This document shows, in pieces, positions 33,649 to 40,293 of a stretch of 64,000 nucleotides of DNA; position 1 is the first letter of the stretch, and the number at the start of each line of letters is the position of its first letter. Position numbers and translations under genes: made by a program. The stretch is from Paenibacillaceae bacterium (GTDB lineage Bacteria > Bacillota > Bacilli > Paenibacillales > NBRC-103111). Under the pieces are notes generated by a model. That model was not told the origin of the DNA, searched no databases, and worked only from the letters and a program-made list of their open reading frames with translations. The DNA is taken from contig JAQSYI010000004.1 in the NCBI GenBank assembly GCA_029256185.1, positions 1-64,000 of the forward strand, read 5' to 3'.

Positions 33649-33889
33649 CCTTCCTTTGGATACTATCCCCTTCCATCAGGGAGGCCTGGGCGGGGCGAGC
33701 GGTCTTGTCCTGCTCCTGAGCCAATGGGTGAGTACCCCAAAAGCGGAGTGAGAAGCACAGCACCGCGGACCGCGCATGGCGCCGGGAATAGGCACATAAT
33801 TCTTCAGCAATTGGGGCAAGCTACCATCCAGGCACTTCCCGATTTAATACGAGTGAGAAAACAATACTATGATAGTGGGAGGAAAATGC
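33649..33889 (+). other. Long GC-rich leader, possible structured RNA
   Basis: This gene-free stretch can fold locally: GGGT-gagt-ACCC near 33725-33736, CTCC with GGAG around it, and GCGGTC with GACCGC farther out. I match it to no known riboswitch or small RNA. A segment at about 33757-33793 resembles one at about 51337-51384 (CGCGGACYGCGCRT core, then GGAAT-GGC). Confidence 0.3.
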
Positions 33890-34093
33890 ATGAGCCGGAA
33901 TAGTGATGAAGTGCTGGAAGGGCTTAAACTGGAATATGAACAAGCCAACGCGGCTCCGTCCGCCAGCATTGGCATGACTCCGCTGCAGCAGACGGGAGCC
34001 GGTAATATTTCCAATACCGAGGAGTTGTCCGACGAACTAACCCATCTGGAGCCCTTGGAGAATGACCAGTATCAGCGCCACTCCCTGCAATAG
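33890..34093 (+). CDS. Small acidic protein of unknown function
   Basis: A 67-residue hydrophilic, acidic protein (SRNSDEVLEGLKLEYEQAN ... NTEELSDELTHLEPLENDQ) with no cysteine or membrane segment, probably mostly disordered. I do not recognise it. GGAGG lies 7 bases before ATG 33890. It follows a well-formed promoter and a long leader, so it is probably expressed. Confidence 0.6.
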   Translation: MSRNSDEVLEGLKLEYEQANAAPSASIGMTPLQQTGAGNISNTEELSDELTHLEPLENDQYQRHSLQ

Positions 34094-34283
34094 GTTCTGT
34101 CATTTCGGGCAACTCTGGCTTTACAGTTCATAAGCAGTCCAATGGTTAATGTATTCATCTTAAGGACCGTCTCCCGGGGGATTCCATTTCCTCGGCAGCC
34201 GGTCTTGTTCTTGCTCCAAACATTTACAGTCTGCTGCACAAATGATAGGATAGACAGAATGGCAAAAAATGCAGGGGGAACCC

Positions 34284-35087
34284 ATGTCTATATCCGTTAT
34301 GATTGCAATGATTTGTTTGCTCACCATGCTGATTCATTGTGCGGAGACCTTGTCCTACTCCATCCGGCTTGCGGGTGTACGAACAGGCAAGCTGGCCGTT
34401 TCTCTGTCCCTGACCGGGATTCTCCTGCTGGTGTCCCGGACGGCCAATATGGCCCAATCTCCGCTGGCGGGAGGGCTGATTGATCTGGCCAACCAGGGGC
34501 GGGACGTTCATGTCCGCTCGGCGTTTCACTGGATTATCGGCGCTTCCAGCGTAGGAACCTTGCTGGCCATGGCTCTGTTTCCCTCCTGCGTGCGGCTGTT
34601 CTCCCGGATGATACAGCATCTGGAGGAGGCAGGCTCGCTTCCCAGAATGATCTCCGGCGTTACCATCGTCCAACTTAAACATGCCCGTTCCCATCTGCGC
34701 AAGCCCCGCTGGTCCATGCTGAAAAGTCTGAGGTACCATGGAATACCCTACCGCCTGTTTGCCATCAATACCCTTGTTACAGGCATCTATACCATAGGCG
34801 TGCTGGCTGCGCTGTATGCGTCCTTCTCCTCCGCGACTGCGGCAACCTCTACCTCTCAATCCTCCGGATTGATCAATGGGGTCGCTACTATTCTGCTTAC
34901 CGTATTCGTCGATCCCCACCTGGCCATGCTGACGGACAAAGCCCAGCGGGATGCAGAGGCACAGGGCAAGCTGGGCAGGATTCTGGGCGCATTCATGGTT
35001 TCCCGTCTCGCCGGGACCTTGCTGGCCCAATTATTGTTTGTGCCCGCGGCTCTGTGGATCAGCTGGATCGGCGGAATGATTTATTAA
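34284..35087 (+). CDS. amj: Lipid II flippase Amj (YdaH)
   Basis: A 267-residue membrane protein of the DUF2837/Amj family. Amj moves lipid II across the membrane and can replace MurJ in B. subtilis. Seen: TMLIHCAETLSYSIRLAGVRTGK, LLLVSRTANMAQSPLAGGLID, VHVRSAFHWIIGASSVGT, VFVDPHLAMLTDKA, and about six transmembrane helices. Length equals that of YdaH. ATG 34284 has GGGGGAA 6 bases upstream. In B. subtilis amj is induced through sigma-M when MurJ fails; no such promoter is obvious here. About 125 bp separate it from the next ABC exporter. Confidence 0.93.
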   Translation: MSISVMIAMICLLTMLIHCAETLSYSIRLAGVRTGKLAVSLSLTGILLLVSRTANMAQSPLAGGLIDLANQGRDVHVRSAFHWIIGASSVGTLLAMALFPSCVRLFSRMIQHLEEAGSLPRMISGVTIVQLKHARSHLRKPRWSMLKSLRYHGIPYRLFAINTLVTGIYTIGVLAALYASFSSATAATSTSQSSGLINGVATILLTVFVDPHLAMLTDKAQRDAEAQGKLGRILGAFMVSRLAGTLLAQLLFVPAALWISWIGGMIY

Positions 35088-35102
35088 AAAGGAAACTAAC
35101 CA

Positions 35103-35131
35103 TTGAAATTTATTATCATTTGAAATATGAT
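35103..35131 (+). promoter_or_regulatory. Promoter overlapped by a Fur-box-like sequence
   Basis: TTGAAA (35103-35108), 17 bp, TATGAT (35126-35131). TGAAATTTATTATCA (35104-35118) matches 13 of the 15 positions of the TGATAATNATTATCA Fur box and covers the -35 region, where a bound repressor would block RNA polymerase. Confidence 0.55.
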
Positions 35132-35213
35132 ATAAGTCACTTGTTGTTGCGTTTTTTGCTAAGGCCGCTCTATCATCTATAATATTTTACTCAGAAATGA
35201 GAGTGATCAAGGG

Positions 35214-36929
35214 ATGCTTCGCCGTTTCTTTTCCTACTATCGCCCTTATAAAGGGCTATTTGTGCTGGACTTTGCCTGCGCCATCGTTGCCGGGCTGCTG
35301 GAGCTGGCTTTTCCGCTGGTGATCAGCTCGTTCATCGACGATCTGCTGCCGGGCAAGAACTGGACGGTTATTCTGTTCGCCTGTGCCGGACTGCTGGCGA
35401 TCTACGCATTGAATATGTTCCTGCAATATATCGTTACTTATTGGGGCCATATGCTGGGGATAAATATCGAGACGGATATGCGGAGAAAGATGTTCGGCCA
35501 TATCCAGAAGCTCAGCTTCCGCTTCTTCGACAACCACAAGACCGGCCATCTGATCGGCCGTATTACCAACGACCTGAACGACATCGGAGAGGTGGCGCAC
35601 CACGGTCCTGAGGATGTGTTCATTGCTGTGATGACGCTCATTGGCTCCTTCGCCTTGATGGTCAACATCAATGCGCAATTGGCGCTTCTAACCTTCATCA
35701 TCATTCCGATCATGGCCTGGCTCATCATTGTGTTCGGAGGCAAGATGACCTCCACTTACAGAAGCCTGTTCCGGGATGTAGGGAACTTTAATGCGCGTAT
35801 CGAAGACAATGTGGGCGGCATCCGGGTGGTGCAATCCTTCGCCAATGAATCCCATGAGAAGGAATTATTCGCCTCCGATAACCAGAATTACCGCAAGACC
35901 AAGCTGCAGGCTTATAAAATTATGGCCAAAAGCATGTCCATCAACTATATGATGATGCGTCTGGTTACCATATTCGTCATGGTTTGCGGAGCGTGGTTTT
36001 TTATTGATGGTAAAATTGCCATCGGCGAATTTATGGCTTTCCTGCTGCTGTCCAATATCTTCTTCCGTCCCATCGAGAAGATCAATGCGGTTATCGAGAG
36101 CTACCCCAAGGGAATCGCCGGCTTCAAACGGTATCTGGAGATCATCGATACGGAACCGGATATTGCGGATGCGCCTGATGCGGTTCATGTGGATCATCTG
36201 AAGGGGGATATCCGGTTTGAGCAGGTCAGCTTCGGGTATGAGGCGAGTGCGGATATTCTCCGGGATATCAGCCTGACCATCCGCGCCGGAGAAACGATAG
36301 CGTTCGTAGGACCGTCCGGAGCGGGCAAAACTACCATCTGCAGCCTGCTGCCCCGCTTCTATGACGTGGTGGAGGGCCGGATTACCGTGGACGGCATCGA
36401 CATCCGCAAGATCAAGCTTCAATCCCTGCGGAGACTGATCGGCATTGTCCAGCAGGATGTATTCCTGTTCTCGGGCACCATCAAGGAGAACATCGCTTAC
36501 GGTGATCTGGATGCCACAGATAAAGCCATCTGGGAGGCTGCCGAAAGGGCGTCGTTAGGAGAGTTTATCCGCAGTCTGCCCGATGGGATGGACACGGTTG
36601 TGGGCGAACGCGGCGTCAAGCTGTCGGGCGGCCAGAAGCAGCGCATGTCTATTGCCAGGATGTTCCTGAAGAATCCGCCGATCCTGATTCTCGATGAGGC
36701 TACCTCTGCCCTGGATACGGAGACCGAAGCGGCCATCCAGAAATCTCTCGCCGAGCTGTCCGTTGGCCGCACTACCCTGGTGATTGCCCATCGTCTGACC
36801 ACCATCCGCAATGCGGACCGGATTATTGTGGTCAACGAATCGGGTATTGCCGAAGAAGGCCGCCACCAGGAACTGGTGGCCAGCGGCGGCATATACAGCA
36901 GGCTGCATCTGGCCCAGTCCGAGAAATGA
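35214..36929 (+). CDS. ABC exporter half-transporter, homodimeric type
   Basis: A 571-residue half-transporter with six transmembrane helices (about 1-300) and an ATPase domain (about 330-571). All catalytic elements are canonical: Walker A GPSGAGKTT with Lys372, Q-loop IVQQDVFLFSGT, LSGGQKQR, ILILDEATSALD and switch His in VIAHRLTT. It is therefore probably an active homodimer, unlike the pair at 3.6-7.2 kb. The family exports lipids, drugs, peptides or siderophores. A Fur-like box in its promoter favours an iron-linked substrate, but that is inference. The 126 bases upstream contain only this promoter region. Confidence 0.92.
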   Translation: MLRRFFSYYRPYKGLFVLDFACAIVAGLLELAFPLVISSFIDDLLPGKNWTVILFACAGLLAIYALNMFLQYIVTYWGHMLGINIETDMRRKMFGHIQKLSFRFFDNHKTGHLIGRITNDLNDIGEVAHHGPEDVFIAVMTLIGSFALMVNINAQLALLTFIIIPIMAWLIIVFGGKMTSTYRSLFRDVGNFNARIEDNVGGIRVVQSFANESHEKELFASDNQNYRKTKLQAYKIMAKSMSINYMMMRLVTIFVMVCGAWFFIDGKIAIGEFMAFLLLSNIFFRPIEKINAVIESYPKGIAGFKRYLEIIDTEPDIADAPDAVHVDHLKGDIRFEQVSFGYEASADILRDISLTIRAGETIAFVGPSGAGKTTICSLLPRFYDVVEGRITVDGIDIRKIKLQSLRRLIGIVQQDVFLFSGTIKENIAYGDLDATDKAIWEAAERASLGEFIRSLPDGMDTVVGERGVKLSGGQKQRMSIARMFLKNPPILILDEATSALDTETEAAIQKSLAELSVGRTTLVIAHRLTTIRNADRIIVVNESGIAEEGRHQELVASGGIYSRLHLAQSEK

Positions 36930-36961
36930 GGATGAGGTACTTCTTTGTGCACAAGCGGCAT

Positions 36962-37002
36962 AGCAAGAGCCTGACGGGATACAATCCCGTCAGGCTCTTG
37001 CT
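36962..37002. terminator. Strong bidirectional terminator
   Basis: Perfect 19-bp arms (36962-36980 and 36984-37002) with a 3-base loop lie between the convergent ABC exporter and M20 genes; the plus strand continues CTTCTTGT. Confidence 0.92.
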
Positions 37003-37039
37003 CTTCTTGTCCATAACCCAAGCAGGAGGTCTATAGCCG

Positions 37040-38416
37040 CTACTTCCCTTGCTCTGCTATCTCGGTCCAGAACCGGCATAAGGTCGCGGTTCCACGATCA
37101 AAGTTCTCCAGTTGGAAGTACTCATTCGGCGCATGCATGCCTTCCTCGGGAAGCCCGAAGTCCAGCATGACTACCGGTGCGTTCAGGACGCGGGAGAACA
37201 CTTCGATGATGGGGATGGAACCGCCGCTGCGGATGTAGACCGGTTTCTTGCCGAAGCCTTCTTCATACGCCGCTGCCGCCGCCTGGATGAAGGGATGCTG
37301 AGGCGAGATATAGAAGGGCTTGCCCCGGTGGGTCTGGGTCATATTGACAGTAACTCCGGCAGGTGTATGTGCTGCCACATGCTCCTTAAGCTTGGCGAAG
37401 ATATCGTCGGGATGTTGGCCGTCCACCAGCCTGCAGGATATTTTGGCGCCTGCATCCGAAGGGACGATAGGCTTCAGTCCTTCCCCTTGGTAGCCTCCGT
37501 ACAATCCGTTGATTTCCAGAGTAGGACGGGCGCTGGTGCGCTCCAGGAAGGAATATCCTTCTTCGCCCGCCAATGCGGCAACCTGGAGGTCCGCTCTGGT
37601 TTTCTCCTCATCGAACGGGATATCCCGGAAGGCTTGATGAGCCGCCTCATCCAGTTCGAACACGCCGTCGTAGAAGCCTTCCACCAGTATCCGGTCCTGG
37701 CCGTCTTTCATGGAGGACAGAATTTTGATCAGCGCCGTGGCCGGATTGGCTACGCCCCCTCCGAACAGTCCGGAATGGAGATCGGATTTGGGGCCCTTAA
37801 CCGTAAGCTCCAGGCCGCAGATGCCCCTCAAGCCATAGCAGATGGAGGGCTGTTCGCTGCTGATCATCGGCCCATCGGAGATGGCAATCAGATCCGCCTG
37901 CAGCAGCTCCTGGTGGCTTTCCAGGAATTCGGCCAGATGGGGACTGGCAATCTCTTCCTCGCCTTCAATACAGAACTTGACATTCACCGGCAGGCTTCCG
38001 CGGGTTTTCAAGAAGGCTTCCACTGTTTTTACCTGGGTATAGAGCTGGGCCTTGTCATCCGTTGCGCCGCGGCCATACAATCTCCCGTCCCGTTCAACGG
38101 GCTCGAAGGGAGGGGTATCCCATTGATCCAGCGGGTCCGCCGGCTGAACGTCGTAGTGTCCGTATATCAATGCAGTAGGCTTGCCCTCAGCATGGAGCCA
38201 ATCGCCGTATACCACGGGATGCCCCGCAGTTTCGAATATTTGAACATTTTCCAGGCCGGAATTTCTCAGCTGATCCGCCAACCATTCCGCTGCGGTGCGC
38301 ATATCATTCTTATGTAACGAGTCGGCGCTCACACTGGGGATGCGGATGAACTCCTTCAATTCCTCCAGATGACGCCCCCGCTCCTTAATGAGAAATTCCT
38401 TCAGATCCAGGCTCAT
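37040..38416 (-). CDS. M20 family dipeptidase
   Basis: A 458-residue di-zinc peptidase of the M20 (carnosinase/DapE-like) type. Seen: YGHYDVQPADPLDQWDTPPF with the first metal His and Asp, GRGATDDKAQ with the bridging Asp, IEGEEEIASPHL with the catalytic Glu pair, ISDGP, DLHSGLFGG and the last metal ligand in GMHAPNEYFQLENF. It would hydrolyse dipeptides in the cytoplasm. AAGGAG lies 10 bases before the start. It is a single gene, divergent from the PAP2 gene. Confidence 0.93.
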   Translation of the reverse strand: MSLDLKEFLIKERGRHLEELKEFIRIPSVSADSLHKNDMRTAAEWLADQLRNSGLENVQIFETAGHPVVYGDWLHAEGKPTALIYGHYDVQPADPLDQWDTPPFEPVERDGRLYGRGATDDKAQLYTQVKTVEAFLKTRGSLPVNVKFCIEGEEEIASPHLAEFLESHQELLQADLIAISDGPMISSEQPSICYGLRGICGLELTVKGPKSDLHSGLFGGGVANPATALIKILSSMKDGQDRILVEGFYDGVFELDEAAHQAFRDIPFDEEKTRADLQVAALAGEEGYSFLERTSARPTLEINGLYGGYQGEGLKPIVPSDAGAKISCRLVDGQHPDDIFAKLKEHVAAHTPAGVTVNMTQTHRGKPFYISPQHPFIQAAAAAYEEGFGKKPVYIRSGGSIPIIEVFSRVLNAPVVMLDFGLPEEGMHAPNEYFQLENFDRGTATLCRFWTEIAEQGK

Positions 38417-38496
38417 TGATGATCTTCTCCTTCTTAATAGTAGGATGTTCTGCTCGATATTGTATCACATTCGCGCGGATAATTCCCGGCAGCGAT

Positions 38497-38521
38497 ACAA
38501 GTTCTTAACAAGTTCTTAAAT
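38497..38521 (+). promoter_or_regulatory. PhoP/OmpR-type 11-bp phased repeats
   Basis: ACAAGTTCTTA is repeated in tandem (38497-38507 and 38508-38518), giving TTAACA-N5-TTAAAT at 38505-38521. This resembles the TTNACA-N5-TTNACA boxes bound by PhoP. TATAAT at 38569-38574, which lacks a -35, lies downstream, as in activator-dependent promoters. Confidence 0.45.
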
Positions 38522-38591
38522 TTGCTTGCCTAAAGGGGTTTCTCACATATTGGCCATAGCGAAAGCCGTATAATTTTGATATAGTGTGGTC

Positions 38592-38640
38592 TGTGAAGGA
38601 ATTGTAAAAGAAATCAAGCAGTCTGTGAACAAATTGTAAA
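38592..38640 (-). promoter_or_regulatory. Two response-regulator-type boxes, 32 bp apart
   Basis: Read on the minus strand, TTTACA-N5-TTCACA occurs at 38640-38624 and again at 38608-38592. The copies are 32 bp apart, three helical turns, and both fit the PhoP direct-repeat pattern. They lie downstream of the TATAAT and just before the PAP2 ribosome binding site. Confidence 0.45.
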
Positions 38641-38653
38641 AGGAGATGCAACC

Positions 38654-39322
38654 GTGAAACAATGGACCTTGCGCTCTGTACGCCAATTGCTGCCCCTTGG
38701 CTGGCTATTGACCGTCATGGCCTGCAGCTATGTATATGGTTTAACAAACGGAATTACCCGCCCGCTCCATACCATGGAGATCTGGCTGGACCGGATGATT
38801 CCTTTCAATGAGTACTTTATTATTCCTTATATCGTTTGGGGGCCGTGTATTTTTCTGTCATTCGTGTTCTTTTTCTTCAAAAACAGGGATGCCTATTACC
38901 GGATGATCATCTGCTCGGTTATCGGACATATTTTCTGCTATATCTTCTATATGACTTATCAAACCTACGTTCCGCGGCCGTTCATCACCGACGACACCAT
39001 CTTTTTGAAGCTGGTCCACTATATCTACTCCAATGATCAGCCGGTTAATTGTTTCCCGAGCATTCATGTCTTGACCACCTATCTGATGATGCGCGCTTTC
39101 CATTGGGAAAAGCTGCCCAAATTATACGCTTGGATTCCGCAGTTTATCGGTATTTCTATCATCTTGTCTACTGTTTTCGTCAAACAGCATGTCGTTATTG
39201 ATATTGCCGGAGCAATCGTACTGGGGGAAGCCATGATTCTGCTGGTGTATCACCCGGCCTTCTCCAAACAATTGTTTCCGCAACGGGCCAGACATGCCAA
39301 CAGCCGCCAGTTGCAAGCCTGA
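38654..39322 (+). CDS. PAP2-family membrane phosphatase
   Basis: A 222-residue protein with about six transmembrane helices and a PAP2 site: TYVPRP (motif 1), CFPSIHV (motif 2, PSxH) and STVFVKQHVVIDIAGA (motif 3, with the nucleophile His). It would remove phosphate from a lipid such as undecaprenyl pyrophosphate, phosphatidic acid or an inositol phospholipid precursor on the outer face of the membrane; the substrate is unknown. AAAGGAG lies 8 bases before the ATG. The upstream region carries two kinds of PhoP-like repeat, so phosphate control is possible. Confidence 0.88.
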   Translation: MKQWTLRSVRQLLPLGWLLTVMACSYVYGLTNGITRPLHTMEIWLDRMIPFNEYFIIPYIVWGPCIFLSFVFFFFKNRDAYYRMIICSVIGHIFCYIFYMTYQTYVPRPFITDDTIFLKLVHYIYSNDQPVNCFPSIHVLTTYLMMRAFHWEKLPKLYAWIPQFIGISIILSTVFVKQHVVIDIAGAIVLGEAMILLVYHPAFSKQLFPQRARHANSRQLQA

Positions 39323-39356
39323 CGGAGTTTATTTCATCAGCATATAAGCGGTATTG

Positions 39357-39381
39357 GAGTCCCTGGGAAGGGGCTCTTTTT
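39357..39381 (+). terminator. Terminator of the PAP2 gene
   Basis: GAGTCCCT (39357-39364) pairs with AGGGGCTC (39369-39376), one G-U, followed by TTTTT. Confidence 0.8.
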
Positions 39382-39603
39382 AATTTCGCCAGAAAGTATG
39401 GAAGCGGGGAAGTTCCTCCGTTTCTTGACAGACGCACGGCGTTAAAGGACGACGGTGGGCATTTATCTCCGTTTGGGGCTGTTTTTGCCTGGTGGAAAAC
39501 GCAGGAGGTATTTTCTAGGAATAGGAAAGGGGAAAAAAGGACAAATAAATAGAAGGCCAGCTTAACAACGGATGAATCAGCGGCCAAGGAAGGAGATAAG
39601 ACG

Positions 39604-40005
39604 ATGAAAAGAAAAGCAATTGCACTTGCCTCGGCTCTGGCACTCTCAGCCATGCTTAGTGTACCGGCTTTTGCCGATTCCACCAACGGCATGGGAGCCC
39701 GCGGTATTGACGGTATGGCTCCCATGGCTTCAAGCGCTCCTGACTCGGGTTTCCTGAACAACAATGGGGATGGAATGGGAACGGGGGTCTTCTCAAGCCC
39801 GTCGGCGACTTATTCCAATACTACCGGTGTAGGCAATTACGGCGTCAATGGCACTAACGACTACACCGGTACCGGCACAGGCACTTACAATGCATACGCA
39901 ACTGCCGATGATGATGCAATGGATTGGGGATGGCTGGGATTGCTGGGACTGGTTGGTCTTGCCGGTCTGATGGGACGCAACCGGGAGAGGGACCGGATCA
40001 AATAA
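39604..40005 (+). CDS. WGxxGxxG small exported protein
   Basis: A 133-residue precursor: a signal peptide (about 1-24, ending VPAFA-D), a Gly/Thr/Asn/Ser-rich low-complexity middle, and a C-terminal sorting-like segment, MDWGWLGLLGLVGLAGLMG followed by RNRERDR. That Trp-Gly-x-x-Gly hydrophobic stretch with an Arg-rich end resembles the WGxxGxxG-CTERM type of C-terminal signal; no processing enzyme for it is known to me. GGAGAT lies 6 bases before the ATG. It is monocistronic with its own terminator. The 220 bases upstream (39382-39603) hold nothing I can name. Confidence 0.8.
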   Translation: MKRKAIALASALALSAMLSVPAFADSTNGMGARGIDGMAPMASSAPDSGFLNNNGDGMGTGVFSSPSATYSNTTGVGNYGVNGTNDYTGTGTGTYNAYATADDDAMDWGWLGLLGLVGLAGLMGRNRERDRIK

Positions 40006-40032
40006 TCCCGATTCGTTGCAAGCTTTGCGAAA

Positions 40033-40085
40033 GAGCCTTTGACCGCTTCCCTCATGGGAAATGGATTGAAGGCTTATTTCTTATT
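40033..40085 (+). terminator. Terminator of the WGxxGxxG gene
   Basis: GCCTT (40035-40039) pairs with AAGGC (40069-40073), with inner TTCCC-tcat-GGGAA, followed by TTATTTCTTATT. Confidence 0.6.
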
Positions 40086-40094
40086 GGATTAAAA

Positions 40095-40190
40095 TACGAA
40101 CATTATATGATAAGTAATCTACATATGGGCAAATAATCTTTAAAAACACGAACAATATCATTGACAGCTACCGACATTATTGTGTAATAT
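40095..40190 (+). promoter_or_regulatory. Promoter of the riboswitch transcript with PurR-box-like motifs
   Basis: TTGACA (40161-40166), 18 bp, TAATAT (40185-40190), so RNA starts near 40197. Upstream, AAATACGAACATT (40092-40104) matches 12 of 13 and AAACACGAACAAT near 40144-40156 matches 11 of 13 of the Bacillus PurBox AWWWCCGAACWWT. Both are direct and 52 bp apart. PurR control is therefore possible but unproven. Confidence 0.6.
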
Positions 40191-40201
40191 CATGTAGGAT
40201 G

Positions 40202-40264
40202 TTCGTATAACCCCTTAATAAGGTCGGGGGTCTCTACCAGGAACCGTAAATTCCTGTCTACGAA
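40202..40264 (+). ncRNA. Purine (guanine-type) riboswitch aptamer
   Basis: P1 is TTCGTA (40202-40207) with TACGAA (40259-40264). P2 is CCCC/GGGG with a loop containing AATAAGG. The J2/3 core is TCTCTACC (40231-40238), P3 is CAGGAA/TTCCTG with loop CCGTAAA. These are the invariant purine-aptamer elements. The discriminator before the 3' strand of P1 (GTCTACG, aligned with GACTATG of xpt) is C, predicting guanine or hypoxanthine rather than adenine. There is no terminator between aptamer and start codon; GTCTCTACCAGG (40230-40241) can instead pair with CCTGGGAGGAC (40280-40290), which contains the ribosome binding site. Confidence 0.92.
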
Positions 40265-40293
40265 TGAGACTTCGACCTACCTGGGAGGACAAT

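Noticed and set aside
39382..39603. Possible riboswitch (c-di-GMP or c-di-AMP type) before the WGxxGxxG gene
   Set aside because: I could not match the conserved cores of either class; only scattered G-rich patches are present.
39195..39764. Minus-strand open frame of 189 codons over the PAP2 and WGxxGxxG genes
   Set aside because: It runs through a terminator hairpin and is antisense to the ends of two convincing genes.
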